A stretch of 64,000 nucleotides of DNA from Flavobacterium silvaticum (GCF_012911565.1 NZ_JAAMPU010000100.1:1-64000); one strand, 5' to 3'. Numbered from the stretch's first letter, positions 26,993 to 35,896 are shown. Notes: generated by a model from the sequence alone, not told the origin. Numbers and translations: made by a program.

Positions 26993-27571
26993 ATGATTAG
27001 ACTTTTCCCTGGGGAAGAGTTCAGAGAGGTGCATTTCGCCATAAAACCACGTATGCGATATGCTGTTTCCAATCGGGGACGAATCCTGAGCTTTTCTGAC
27101 AATTTGGAGAATGGTGCACTCATAAAAGGTTCGACGATGAACGGTTACCGGATGATCCGGTTCAAGAAGGTCATTGAAGGCAAAATGCACAATATCCAAT
27201 CGTTTGTTTACAAATTCGTCGCCGAACATTTCTTACCACAACCGGACGAAGTACAAAAGCACCTTATCCATCTTGACCATGATTTATCGAACGATCGCGT
27301 CGAAAACCTTAAATGGGTCGATGCAGATGCAAGGATGGAGCACTACAAAAAAAGCCCTAACGTTATTGCCGGACGCAAACGCATGCTGGAAAAGCGAAAA
27401 TCTTCCAACGGTCATAAACTGACATTGATGGAAGTGATACGGCTCAAAAAAATGGTTCTCGATCCGAACCGTAAAACCCGAATGAAAATATTAGCCAAGC
27501 AATTCGGCATTAGTGAAATGCAGTTGTTCCGAATCAAAAGCGGAGAAAACTGGGGCCACATCAAAGTATAG
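26993..27571 (+). CDS. NUMOD4/HNH-like DNA-binding protein
   Basis: A 192-residue protein. Residues about 12-60 form a NUMOD4-like segment (YAVSNRGRILSF, NGYRMIRFKK). Residues about 65-110 carry an HNH_3-like core (VYKFVAEHFLPQP, HLIHLDHDLSNDRVENLKWVD). The C-terminus is a helix-turn-helix-like region (MKILAKQFGISEMQLFRIKSG). These domains occur in free-standing homing endonucleases, but no intron, intein or phage gene surrounds it. I think it is a host-domesticated DNA-binding or nuclease protein. It is monocistronic, followed by two terminators. Confidence 0.7.
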   Translation: MIRLFPGEEFREVHFAIKPRMRYAVSNRGRILSFSDNLENGALIKGSTMNGYRMIRFKKVIEGKMHNIQSFVYKFVAEHFLPQPDEVQKHLIHLDHDLSNDRVENLKWVDADARMEHYKKSPNVIAGRKRMLEKRKSSNGHKLTLMEVIRLKKMVLDPNRKTRMKILAKQFGISEMQLFRIKSGENWGHIKV

Positions 27572-27596
27572 TTACTGCTTGATCATAAGCAAGAAG

Positions 27597-27622
27597 ATCC
27601 GTCAGAAATGGCGGATTTTTTT
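27597..27622 (+). terminator. terminator after NUMOD4/HNH-like gene
   Basis: Stem ATCCGTC / GGCGGAT (one G-T pair) around AGAAAT, followed by TTTTTT, 26 bases after the stop codon. Confidence 0.75.
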
Positions 27623-27665
27623 GTTTGCCGACTGTAGTTTTTTAGTTACGGGGAGCCATAAAAAA

Positions 27666-27689
27666 ATCCGTCCCAATCAAGGAACGGAT
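27666..27689. terminator. second, bidirectional terminator
   Basis: Stem ATCCGT / ACGGAT with a 12-base loop containing an inner CC/GG; T-rich on the plus side (TTTTAT) and seven As upstream that give a T tract on the minus strand, so it can also end lpdA transcripts. Confidence 0.75.
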
Positions 27690-27719
27690 TTTTATAAAAT
27701 TGATATTAGAATTTTTTCT

Positions 27720-27766
27720 TCCAATCTCCCGATCTTCCGATCTTTTGATTTTCCGAACTTTTGATC
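27720..27766. repeat. GGAAGTTCGG-type decamer repeat, copy 2 (reverse)
   Basis: CCAATCTCCCGATCTTCCGA and on, the reverse complement of the GGAAGATCGG/GGAAGTTCGG units, about five imperfect units, ending at the lpdA stop (convergent side). Confidence 0.65.
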
Positions 27767-29155
27767 TTACAAGTGAATCACCTCACCATACGCATCAGCA
27801 GCAGCTTCCATCACAGCCTCGCTCATAGTCGGGTGCGGGTGGACAGATTTGATGATTTCGTGGCCTGTGGTTTCCAGTTTACGCGCTACGACGGCCTCGG
27901 CGATCATATCGGTGACACCCGCGCCAATCATGTGGCAACCGAGCCATTCTCCGTATTTGGCATCGAAAATCACTTTCACGAAACCGTCAGGCGTTCCGGC
28001 TGCTTTTGCCTTTCCGGAAGCCGTGAACGGGAATTTCCCGATTTTGAGTTCGTATCCTTTTTCACGTGCCTGCTTTTCCGTAAGGCCGACAGAAGCGATT
28101 TCCGGAGACGCATACGTACAACCCGGAATGTTTCCGTAGTCGATTTTATCCACGTGAAGCCCGGCGATTTTCTCGACGCAGGTAATCCCTTCGGCCGATG
28201 CCACGTGGGCCAACGCCTGTCCCGGAACGACATCACCGATTGCGTAATAGCCCGGAATGTTCGTCTGATACCAGTCGTTTACTAAAATTTTATCTCTGTC
28301 GGTTGCGATTCCGACCGATTCGAGCCCGATGTTTTCGATATTCGTTTTGATCCCAACAGCAGATAAAAGGATGTCAGCTTCAAGCACTTCTTCACCTTTA
28401 GCCGTCTTGACGAAAGCTTTCACACCGTTTCCGGTCGTGTCGATACGTTCCACAGATGAACTCGTCATGACTTTGATGCCGTTCTTTTTAAGCGAACGCT
28501 CGAATTGTTTCGAAATGTCTTCGTCTTCCACAGGAACTACGTTCGGAAGGAATTCAACAATAGTCACCTCAGTTCCCATAGAATTATAAAAATGGGCGAA
28601 TTCAACGCCTATCGCACCTGAACCAACAACGATCATGGATTTCGGCTGCTCCGGCAAGTTCATCGCCTGGCGGTAACCGATCACTTTTTTACCATCCTGG
28701 GGCAAATTCGGCAATTCGCGTGAACGTGCGCCGGTTGCGATGATGATATGGTCTGCGGAATATTCTGTGGTTGCTCCGTCTTCGGCCTTGACATCAATTT
28801 TTTTACCCGGTTTGATGGTTCCGTATCCTTTGATGACATCGATTTTATTTTTCTTCATCAGGAAGTCGATGCCTTTGCTCATTCCTTCGGCAACACCTCT
28901 GGAACGTTTGATCACGGCAGGGAAATCTTTGTCGAAAGCGGTTACCGTCAATCCGTAATCTGAAGCGTGCTTTAGATAATCGAATACCTGTGCCGATTTG
29001 AGCAATGCTTTTGTCGGGATGCAACCCCAGTTAAGGCAAATGCCACCCAGGCTTTCTTTTTCGACAATTGCGGTCTTGAAACCCAGTTGCGATGCTCTGA
29101 TTGCAGTGACATATCCGCCCGGGCCGCTTCCTAAAACTATAATATCGTATTTCAT
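27767..29155 (-). CDS. lpdA: dihydrolipoyl dehydrogenase
   Basis: A 462-residue FAD flavoprotein, the E3 component of 2-oxo acid dehydrogenase complexes. It oxidises dihydrolipoamide with NAD. Visible features are the FAD motif DIIVLGSGPGGYVTAIRA, the redox-active disulfide C40/C45 in GGICLNWGCIPTKALLK, the NAD motif MIVVGSGAIGVEFAHFY, YYAIGDVVPGQALAHVA and the C-terminal catalytic dyad HPHPTMSEAVMEA. Length is normal. No other 2-oxo acid dehydrogenase subunits are adjacent. The leader holds a candidate promoter (29178-29185) and a shared AT-rich repeat. Confidence 0.96.
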   Translation of the reverse strand: MKYDIIVLGSGPGGYVTAIRASQLGFKTAIVEKESLGGICLNWGCIPTKALLKSAQVFDYLKHASDYGLTVTAFDKDFPAVIKRSRGVAEGMSKGIDFLMKKNKIDVIKGYGTIKPGKKIDVKAEDGATTEYSADHIIIATGARSRELPNLPQDGKKVIGYRQAMNLPEQPKSMIVVGSGAIGVEFAHFYNSMGTEVTIVEFLPNVVPVEDEDISKQFERSLKKNGIKVMTSSSVERIDTTGNGVKAFVKTAKGEEVLEADILLSAVGIKTNIENIGLESVGIATDRDKILVNDWYQTNIPGYYAIGDVVPGQALAHVASAEGITCVEKIAGLHVDKIDYGNIPGCTYASPEIASVGLTEKQAREKGYELKIGKFPFTASGKAKAAGTPDGFVKVIFDAKYGEWLGCHMIGAGVTDMIAEAVVARKLETTGHEIIKSVHPHPTMSEAVMEAAADAYGEVIHL

Positions 29156-29177
29156 ATCTCTATTTAAATGTGCTTGA

Positions 29178-29185
29178 CAAAATTA
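29178..29185 (-). promoter_or_regulatory. candidate -7 element of lpdA
   Basis: TAATTTTG on the minus strand, perfect to TAnnTTTG, 22 bases before the lpdA ATG. A TTG at the canonical distance is not clear. Confidence 0.45.
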
Positions 29186-29227
29186 CAATTAACAATGAAT
29201 AATTAATAATTAACAATGGAGAATTGG
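29183..29227 (-). repeat. AT-rich leader repeat, copy 3 (before lpdA)
   Basis: In the lpdA direction: CCAATTCTCCATTGTTAATT then ATTAATTATTCATTGTTAAT and TG. It shares CCAATTnTyCATTrTTAATT with copy 1 (rlmD) and TTCATTGTTAAT with copy 2 (padR). It overlaps the -7 element by three bases. Confidence 0.55.
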
Positions 29228-29252
29228 TTCTCAATACTTACTGTTCAAAGAA

Positions 29253-31016
29253 TCAATTGGCTTTTTCTTCTGATAAAAACTGGGAATCGTATAAATTCCG
29301 GTAGTAGCCGTCGCTTCTTCCGAGTAATTCGGCATGTGTTCCTTCTTCCACGATCAGGCCTTTGTCCATGACCACGATCTTATCGGCGTTGATTACGGTT
29401 GCCAAACGGTGTGCTATAACAATCGAAGTACGTCCGCTGGTCAGCGTTTCGGTCGCGTGCTGGATCATTTCCTCGGTGTGGGTATCGACAGATGAGGTCG
29501 CTTCATCAAGTACAAGAATTGATGGATTGCTCACATAAGCACGCAAAAAAGCTATCAACTGACGTTGGCCCGACGATAACATCGCGCCCCTTTCCTTCAC
29601 ATTATAATCGTATCCGTCCGGAAGGCTTTGGATGAATTCGTGTATGCCGATTTTTTTGGCGGCCGAAATTACTTCTTCGCGTGAAATGGCCGGATTGTGA
29701 AGCGTGATGTTGTGGAAAATACTATCTGCAAAAAGAAAAACATCCTGCAACACGACGGCAATCTGCTTTCTGAGCGAATCGAGTTTATAGTTGACGATGT
29801 TCTGTCCGTCGATTAAAATCTCACCGGAATCTATTTCATAGAACCGATTGAGCAAATTGATGATCGTCGACTTTCCGGCTCCCGTCGAACCAACGATCGC
29901 TACCATCTGTCCGGCTTTTACAGAAAGGTCTATTCCTTTGATGACTTCTTCTTTTCCGGTGTAGCTGAAATGGACGTCGCGGAAAAGAATTTCCCCGTTG
30001 AACGATGGTGCTTCGATCGAACCATTTTGCTGCACCTGGTCTTCGGTATCCAGAATCTCGAACACGCGATTGGCAGAAATCATCCCGAGCTGCATTTCGT
30101 TGAACTTATCGGCAATCTGCCGCAACGGGTTGAACAACATGCCAATGTACATGGTATAGGTGAACAAATCCCCGAACGTCGTGTTGAGATTGCCGCCAAG
30201 TATCAGGCTACATCCGTACCAAACCACTAAGCCCAACGTAACCGAGGAAATGATATCGGCGATAGGGAAGAAGATGGAGTTGTATAAAATGGTCTTGACC
30301 CAGGCGTGACGGTGTTTGTGGTTGATGTCACGGAATTTTTCGGCTTCGATGTCTTCCCGGTTGAACAACTGGACGATTTTCATTCCGGTCACGCGTTCCT
30401 GTACAAACGTATTCATATTGGCCACCTGTAGCCGCACTTCTTCAAAAGCCACCTGCATCTTGCGCTGGAAAATACGGGTAATGTAAACCAGTACAGGCAT
30501 CGCCAGGGTTGCAATCCACGCCAGTTTCCAGTTCATCCAGAACATAAAGATCAATACGGCCACCATTTTCAGCAGGTCGCTGAAGATCATGAACAAGCCC
30601 TGGCTGAAGATACGGGCGATGGATTCAATGTCCGATACAGAACGCGTAATCAATTGTCCCACAGGAGCCATGTCGAAATACCGCATCTTGAAACTGAGCA
30701 AGTGGCGGAACAGTTTCATGCGGATATCTTTTACAATGTCCTGTCCGAGCACATTGGCCCAAAGCACAAAATAAAATTGCGACAATACCTCGAGCATCAG
30801 CACAAAACCCATGAGCGAGATGTATAGCAGCAGACCGTGTGCGTCGTGTGTCTTGATGTAATCGTCCACCGTACTTTTGAGCAGGTACGGACGCAACGCC
30901 GAGAAAATGGCAAGCCCTACCGCCGATGCAATCACACCGTAAAACAGCAGTCTGTAAGGTTTTGTATATTGAAGGATGCGCTTGAAAAGGCGCGTGTCGA
31001 ATGCTTTTGCTTTCAT
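29253..31016 (-). CDS. ABC exporter, fused membrane and ATPase domains
   Basis: A 587-residue half-transporter that forms homodimers or heterodimers in the inner membrane. Residues about 1-300 form six transmembrane helices. The C-terminal ATPase has Walker A VGSTGAGKSTIINLL, Q-loop AVVLQDVFLFADS, signature MLSSGQRQLIAF, Walker B ILVLDEATSSVD and H-loop IVIAHRLATVI. Its closest general class is lipid A/multidrug exporters (MsbA-like); the cargo is unknown. It starts at the ATG giving MKAKAFDTRLF, four residues after the first possible start. Confidence 0.93.
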   Translation of the reverse strand: MKAKAFDTRLFKRILQYTKPYRLLFYGVIASAVGLAIFSALRPYLLKSTVDDYIKTHDAHGLLLYISLMGFVLMLEVLSQFYFVLWANVLGQDIVKDIRMKLFRHLLSFKMRYFDMAPVGQLITRSVSDIESIARIFSQGLFMIFSDLLKMVAVLIFMFWMNWKLAWIATLAMPVLVYITRIFQRKMQVAFEEVRLQVANMNTFVQERVTGMKIVQLFNREDIEAEKFRDINHKHRHAWVKTILYNSIFFPIADIISSVTLGLVVWYGCSLILGGNLNTTFGDLFTYTMYIGMLFNPLRQIADKFNEMQLGMISANRVFEILDTEDQVQQNGSIEAPSFNGEILFRDVHFSYTGKEEVIKGIDLSVKAGQMVAIVGSTGAGKSTIINLLNRFYEIDSGEILIDGQNIVNYKLDSLRKQIAVVLQDVFLFADSIFHNITLHNPAISREEVISAAKKIGIHEFIQSLPDGYDYNVKERGAMLSSGQRQLIAFLRAYVSNPSILVLDEATSSVDTHTEEMIQHATETLTSGRTSIVIAHRLATVINADKIVVMDKGLIVEEGTHAELLGRSDGYYRNLYDSQFLSEEKAN

Positions 31017-31337
31017 TATTGGAGTCAACGGTCAACACGTAACGGTTAACGGTGTACAAAAATAGGGCATAATCGGCAATAACCAATATCCGTAAGCAGA
31101 GTCGGCAATAAAAAGTGATAACAAACCCGGGGCGCAACCGGACTGTGTGGAGTGCAGCGCAATAAAAATAAATAATAATGAGCCAATCCCGCCGCCGCTC
31201 CTAGTTGCTTTGTGCTATTTGTTTTCCAACTCGCGCCAGGAACTTCTGTTACGTGATTTGGCGTTTCGGGAAAATTACGGGGCAAAGGCAGCAAGCTTTA
31301 TGCTCTATCGGGGCTAGGGCTGCTGTGTTAATTGGAA
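31017..31337. other. gene-free intergenic region with repeat fragments
   Basis: No gene supported. It contains tandem CGTAACGGTTAACGG-type words near 31030, a GC-rich stretch around 31130-31200, a 22-base word (31244-31265) repeated with 19/22 identity at 32476-32497, and on the minus strand AGCCCTAGCCCCGATAGAGC near 31306-31320. That last phrase resembles, from memory, the start of an intergenic repeat frequent in flavobacteria. Confidence 0.4.
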
Positions 31338-32447
31338 TCATTTTACTGAATTTTTACGGTAATGGTTTTTGACTTGGTTCAAGTAATCCAAAGTCAGTTT
31401 TCGTTTCGATTTGTCTTTGAGACATGCTTTTAGGGTGGAATGATACGAATTGATAAATACCAGTTCGTTGTCGGAAAGATAATAGGATACGGTTTGCGGT
31501 TCGGTAATGTCGCTCTTTTCATAATCGCCCACAAGCGTCTTTGAATTTTCATTCCAGGAATACCGGACAAAAGTCGAATCGTCAATAATCCTGGCTTCGT
31601 TGCCAATAGAATCATACAATTCCTGGTAATATACCATCTTCAACGTTAAAGGAGAAGTCTTTTTCACGAATGTCTCAAGCCAATACATGCGTAAGCCCCA
31701 TGGCCTTTGCAGATTGCCGTTTTCAAGTACGTTCAGTATCGGAATGAGTTGGTCATCGTAATATTTGTAGAAATAAAAATTGTATTGCCATATTCCGGTT
31801 CCGGTTCCAAAATTCTGTTTGTAGTAAATGATCGTTTTTCCGTCGGCGTCTTTGTAATGTTCCAGCTCGAGTCCGTAATGATGCTCGATGTTGTGTTCGG
31901 CCACGATTTTATTCTGCTTAAAGAAATAGATCCTGCAATTCCAGCCTGCATCCGGATAAGTCGGGCAAATGGCGTATTCATTCAAATCGGTTGTGCTTTT
32001 ATCGAACGAAAACACCGTAATCGGAATTTTCCCGTTAACAATATAAGAGCTGTCATCTTGAATTTTCCCGAAAATGTTTTTTGCGGACTTCAAATCAAGA
32101 AACTTCTCAGTTCCTTTTACCTGTATGGCTTTCTTCAGTTTCAAAAAATCAGATTGAGCGATGGTTTTTTGAGGCTGTATTTGATTTTTAAAGGTAGAAT
32201 CGGCTTTGAAAGATGCTTTCTGAATTAAATCAGAAGCAGGCAATCCTCCAACGCTGTCGAGAAATTTTTCGAGCTGGCTATCAGAATATCGTATGTCCTT
32301 TTTCCTGTCCGTTTCAGTCTTTTCAGCTTTGATTGAAGTAGAGGCGGAAGGAATCGCGCTATTTTGTTCCCGTTTCTTTCCACAACCTGACAAGATCATG
32401 ACTAGGAGGTAACAGCATATGACTTTCAGTTTCAATTTATGGGTCAT
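31338..32447 (-). CDS. hypothetical lipoprotein
   Basis: A 369-residue predicted lipoprotein: MTHKLKLKVICCYLLVMILSGCG, lipobox cysteine about residue 22, then a charged linker (GKKREQNSAIPSAST). The mature part contains YxxYICPTYPDAGW-like Trp/Tyr-rich segments and paired cysteines (GWNCRIYF, AICPTY). No family recognised. It stands alone on the minus strand, with a 201-base gap to truA that holds a short inverted repeat set (GTTACGC / GCGTAAC). Confidence 0.75.
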   Translation of the reverse strand: MTHKLKLKVICCYLLVMILSGCGKKREQNSAIPSASTSIKAEKTETDRKKDIRYSDSQLEKFLDSVGGLPASDLIQKASFKADSTFKNQIQPQKTIAQSDFLKLKKAIQVKGTEKFLDLKSAKNIFGKIQDDSSYIVNGKIPITVFSFDKSTTDLNEYAICPTYPDAGWNCRIYFFKQNKIVAEHNIEHHYGLELEHYKDADGKTIIYYKQNFGTGTGIWQYNFYFYKYYDDQLIPILNVLENGNLQRPWGLRMYWLETFVKKTSPLTLKMVYYQELYDSIGNEARIIDDSTFVRYSWNENSKTLVGDYEKSDITEPQTVSYYLSDNELVFINSYHSTLKACLKDKSKRKLTLDYLNQVKNHYRKNSVK

Positions 32448-32648
32448 GAACTATTTTTCGTCTCTGGATAAACTTTTCTGTTACGCGATTTCCCGTTACG
32501 CTATTTTAAGTAACACAAAATTGCGTAACAAATTGTATATATCTAAAACCTTGAAGCCGCATTCAGGATAATCTGAAATTAAAGACGTACTTAGTGTCCT
32601 GTTGTAGAAAAATAGGAATTCTGAACATAGAAAAGGACTACTGACAAA
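32448..32648. other. intergenic region with GTTACGC/GCGTAAC inverted repeats
   Basis: Contains GTTACGC twice (32480-32486 and 32495-32501), GTAAC at 32510-32514 and the inverse GCGTAAC near 32522-32528, in an AT-rich setting. Together with a similar word at 31244-31265 this looks like a small inverted-repeat family. Nothing coding was found. Confidence 0.35.
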
Positions 32649-33389
32649 TCAGCCTACATAATCATAAGCGACCTTTGTCAGGTACAATCCTCTTGCAGGT
32701 ACCGAAAATCCGGCCTTTGAACGATTCCGGCTTTCAATGATCGCCACGAATTCTTCAATCGTAGTCTTTCCCAAACCAACCTGTATCAGTGTACCCACTA
32801 TTGCGCGTACCATATTCCTGAGGAATCTGTCGGCAGCTATCGTAAAAACCAACCGGTCGCCATGCCGAACCCATTCCGCATGGGAAATATGGCAGATGAA
32901 CGTATGCACATCTGTATTGGTCTTTGAAAAACATTCAAAATCTTCATGAAGCAATAGCTGTCGTGCCGCAAGGTTCATCACTTCCACATCGAGCTTGCGG
33001 AAATAATACAGGCTCATGTTTTCAAGGAATACTTCTTTTTGGGTGTGTATGTGGTATTCGTAGGTTCGTTGGCGCGCATCAAAACGGGCATGGGCATCAT
33101 CGGCAACCGCAAAAATGGAATGGATGGCAATATCCTGGGGTAAAAAAGAATTGAGTCTGTGGATCAGTTTTTTGGTCTCGAACAATCCGTCAAAATCAAA
33201 ATGGGCGAACATCTGTCTTGCGTGTACGCCTGAATCGGTGCGACCGGCGCCAACAAGTTCCACCTCGGAACGCAACAAAAGAGAAACGGCGGTCTGTAAG
33301 GTTTCCTGAACGGTTTTGGGTGTGTCGGGTTGGGCCTGCCAGCCGAGGTAGTTTGTTCCGTTGTATGAAAATTCGATGAAGTAGCGCAT
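32649..33389 (-). CDS. truA: tRNA pseudouridine synthase A
   Basis: A 246-residue enzyme that isomerises uridines 38-40 in the tRNA anticodon stem. The catalytic aspartate D52 lies in VGAGRTDSGVHARQMFAHF. FDARQRTYEYHIHTQ and FLRNMVRAIVGTLIQVGLGKTTIEEF are further TruA signatures. Start is the ATG giving MRYFIEFSYNG; a methionine three residues upstream (MHPM) is less likely. It is followed, on the upstream side, by the 220-base decamer repeat array. Confidence 0.95.
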   Translation of the reverse strand: MRYFIEFSYNGTNYLGWQAQPDTPKTVQETLQTAVSLLLRSEVELVGAGRTDSGVHARQMFAHFDFDGLFETKKLIHRLNSFLPQDIAIHSIFAVADDAHARFDARQRTYEYHIHTQKEVFLENMSLYYFRKLDVEVMNLAARQLLLHEDFECFSKTNTDVHTFICHISHAEWVRHGDRLVFTIAADRFLRNMVRAIVGTLIQVGLGKTTIEEFVAIIESRNRSKAGFSVPARGLYLTKVAYDYVG

Positions 33390-33408
33390 GGGGTGCAAAG
33401 GTAGTTGA

Positions 33409-33631
33409 AAAGTCTGGGAGTTCGGAAGTTGGGAAGATCGGAAGATCGGAAGTCGGGAAAGTCGGGAAAGTTGGGAAAGTCGGGAAAGTTGGGAAAGTTG
33501 GAAGTTCGGGAGTTCGGAAGATCGGAAGTTGGGAAAGTCGGGAAAGTCGGGAAAGTCTGGGAGTTTGAGAGTTAGGAAGTTAAGAAGTTTGGAAGATTGG
33601 AAGTTTGGAAGATCGGAAAGTTGGGAAGTTT
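33409..33631. repeat. long GGAAGTTCGG-type decamer array
   Basis: About 22 imperfect units of nine to ten bases, alternating GGAAGTTCGG, GGAAGATCGG, GGGAAAGTCG and GGGAAAGTTG, between the truA start and the phosphodiesterase gene. Variation within units looks like slippage with drift. It has no open frame of note and does not fit a CRISPR, which needs long conserved repeats and unrelated spacers. Shorter relatives occur at 7826-7860, 27720-27766 and 63516-63597. Confidence 0.85.
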
Positions 33632-33677
33632 GTAATAGGAAAATACTAATTTAGCTTTTGATGATCCAGTAATCGAC

Positions 33678-34178
33678 ATGCCTGTCAAAATCCTTCTTCT
33701 TTCAGATACACACGGCCACATTGATGATGTCATCCTCAACTATGTTTCCCAGGCCGATGAAGTCTGGCATGCCGGAGACATTGGGAATTTATCGGTTACC
33801 GATTCCATAAAGGCATTGAAACCATTGCGCGCAGTTTATGGGAACATCGATGGAGCTGCGGCCAGGCTCGAATATCCGTTGGACAATACTTTCAAATGTG
33901 AAGGAATGTCCGTGCGGATCACTCATATTGGCGGTTATCCGGGAAATTACGCACCTGGAATCACAAAGGAACTCGCCGCCGAAAAACCGGATATTTTCAT
34001 CAGCGGCCATTCACATATATTAAAAGTGATGTTCGACAAAAAGCTGGATTTACTTCACTTGAATCCCGGCGCTGCAGGTAAAAGCGGATTTCATCAGGTT
34101 CGTACGATGCTTCGGTTTGTGATCGATGGAAAGGACATCCGCGATATGGAAATCATCGAATTAGGAAAGCGGGGCTAG
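33678..34178 (+). CDS. metallophosphoesterase (YfcE/MJ0936 type)
   Basis: A 166-residue cytoplasmic calcineurin-like phosphodiesterase. Metal-binding motifs in order: LLSDTHGHIDD (D-x-H), WHAGDIGNL (GD), VYGNIDGA (GN-D), ITHIGGYPGN and FISGHSHILKV (GH-H), followed by HLNPGAAG. Length is typical of this branch. The natural substrate is not known. It is convergent with the histidine kinase, overlapping its C-terminal end by 18 bases. Confidence 0.92.
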   Translation: MPVKILLLSDTHGHIDDVILNYVSQADEVWHAGDIGNLSVTDSIKALKPLRAVYGNIDGAAARLEYPLDNTFKCEGMSVRITHIGGYPGNYAPGITKELAAEKPDIFISGHSHILKVMFDKKLDLLHLNPGAAGKSGFHQVRTMLRFVIDGKDIRDMEIIELGKRG

Positions 34179-35894
34179 CGGTATCGGCAATGAGATATGT
34201 ATCGAGGTTCCTGCACCCGGTTTGGAATCGATATTGATTTTTCCTTTCATGGCCGCGACCCTGGCTTTGATTTGGGTCAACCCGAAGCCGTCCGATGAAG
34301 TATCTGAACTGAAACCGTTCCCATTGTCGGAAATAACAACGGAAAGCTGGCCTTCGTCAGCCCCGATTTTTACAAACGCTTCCGTGGCCTTACTGTGCTT
34401 TACGACATTGTTGATCAGTTCTGATGTGATGAAAAACACCTTCATTTCAAATTCGGCATCGAATCTTTTTTGGGCTTCCTGCGCCATTTGGGCCTTTATG
34501 GAAAGGGTATCGGTGGAATTGCGTTCACTCAAATCGTTGACAGCATAAGCAAGACCGAATTTGGAAAGCAGTACCGGCACAAGCTCGTGCGATAATTCCC
34601 TTACGGTTTCATGCGCCATCCCTATTATTTCGCGAACCTTTGAAACACCGGCCGATTTATCCGGATTGCCAGCCGAGAAAGCGCTCAACTGTAAAGACGC
34701 CGAACTCAGCATAGCACTGATGTTGTCGTGGAGCACGCCCGCTATTTTGTGTCGCTCGGTTTCCTGTCCGTCAAGCGTAGCACCGAGAATCTGCTGCTGG
34801 GTTTCGTTTTGGAGCAACTGCAGCTTGTTCTTTTGCTTGAGGCGGGTGTTCTGCATGTAGAAATAGAAAAGGATCAGCGTGAGGATGAGCACTGCAAGGA
34901 TGATAAGCATGATCTTATTCTTTTTGGCAAATCCGTCTTCTATTTTCTTGATTTTGTATTTGCTTTCGATGTTCCACACCAATCGATCCCTATCGGCGGC
35001 ATATGCTTTTTCTTTGATAGCGATCGCTTTATTGAGATAGGTTATGGCTTCATCAGGATGACCTGTTTTTTCAAGGATTTCAGAATAGGTATGATAAAAA
35101 TTTGCCATGGCCGAAGAAGTCGTATCGGAAGCGTGATCCTGGAAATATTTATCATAAATTTTTTTAGCGGCAGCATAATTCTTAAAGGGCTTAACGTAAA
35201 ATGCCGCCGCATTCATTGATGCATCTTCTATAATTTGCGGATTAGCGGTTCGGTTAGCATAATAGACAGAGGAATCAAGATATTTTTTACCGATATCATA
35301 TTCCTCGAATTCAAAATAATAGGCGCATATATTGGTATGGGCGCGATGGAATTCTGAATTATCCTTTGTCTTTTTCGCATATTTATAGATTCGGTCAGAA
35401 AAATATTTTGAGCTGTCCCGTACATGCATCATAAGATAGCTGTAGAAAATACTTTGCTCACATCGCGAAATCAGGCTGTCGTTATGCGTCTGCAAGCTTA
35501 ATTGCCAGGCAGAGCGCATATATTTCATAGATGCCCTGTAACTTTCGGATTTTGCAAATATGGCCCCGATTCGGTTTCGAATCATAACCTGGGGAACCAG
35601 CAAATTTGCCTGTTCGACTTTCCTTAGGCCTTCGAATAATAATTTGTGGGAAGCTTCCGGATCATTTACAAGTACATACATTTCCGCATGCGCTATAAGG
35701 CATTTTGTGTAGGAAAGATATTCTTTGTTCCTCCAGGCTTTTTCGCAGAATCGGTTGGCAAAATTTCTTGCACCTACATAATCATACTTGTCTATGTATA
35801 TCTGAAGCGAATCTGGTGAAGATGTCGCGTGACAGGGTAATGCCAATGAAATCAAAAGGCATTGTAATACTAGTATGACAGAGGTTCGCCCCAA
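34161..35894 (-). CDS. TPR sensor histidine kinase
   Basis: A 577-residue HisKA_3-type kinase. A signal peptide (VLQCLLISLALPCHA) leads to a periplasmic helical-repeat (TPR-like) region (about 25-320), one transmembrane helix (about 327-350, IMLIILAVLILTLILFYFYM), then the H-box ERHKIAGVLHDNISAMLSSA (about 390) and an HATPase with NNVVKHSKA, DNGNGFSS and DGFGLTQIKARV. Start is unusual: the frame begins with TTG, two bases after the stop of the small protein gene, so it is likely translationally coupled. The LuxR-type regulator is encoded upstream in the same operon. The ligand is unknown. Confidence 0.9.
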   Translation of the reverse strand: MGRTSVILVLQCLLISLALPCHATSSPDSLQIYIDKYDYVGARNFANRFCEKAWRNKEYLSYTKCLIAHAEMYVLVNDPEASHKLLFEGLRKVEQANLLVPQVMIRNRIGAIFAKSESYRASMKYMRSAWQLSLQTHNDSLISRCEQSIFYSYLMMHVRDSSKYFSDRIYKYAKKTKDNSEFHRAHTNICAYYFEFEEYDIGKKYLDSSVYYANRTANPQIIEDASMNAAAFYVKPFKNYAAAKKIYDKYFQDHASDTTSSAMANFYHTYSEILEKTGHPDEAITYLNKAIAIKEKAYAADRDRLVWNIESKYKIKKIEDGFAKKNKIMLIILAVLILTLILFYFYMQNTRLKQKNKLQLLQNETQQQILGATLDGQETERHKIAGVLHDNISAMLSSASLQLSAFSAGNPDKSAGVSKVREIIGMAHETVRELSHELVPVLLSKFGLAYAVNDLSERNSTDTLSIKAQMAQEAQKRFDAEFEMKVFFITSELINNVVKHSKATEAFVKIGADEGQLSVVISDNGNGFSSDTSSDGFGLTQIKARVAAMKGKINIDSKPGAGTSIHISLPIPLAPLS

Positions 35895-35896
35895 GA

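Noticed and set aside
31029..31337. tRNA, tmRNA or other known RNA in this GC-patchy gap
   Set aside because: No cloverleaf, no T-loop GGTTCGAATCC, and no tmRNA tag region could be found.
33409..33631. Possible CRISPR array in the repeated region between truA and the phosphodiesterase
   Set aside because: Units are only nine to ten bases and drift along the tract. There are no conserved long repeats with unrelated spacers and no cas genes.
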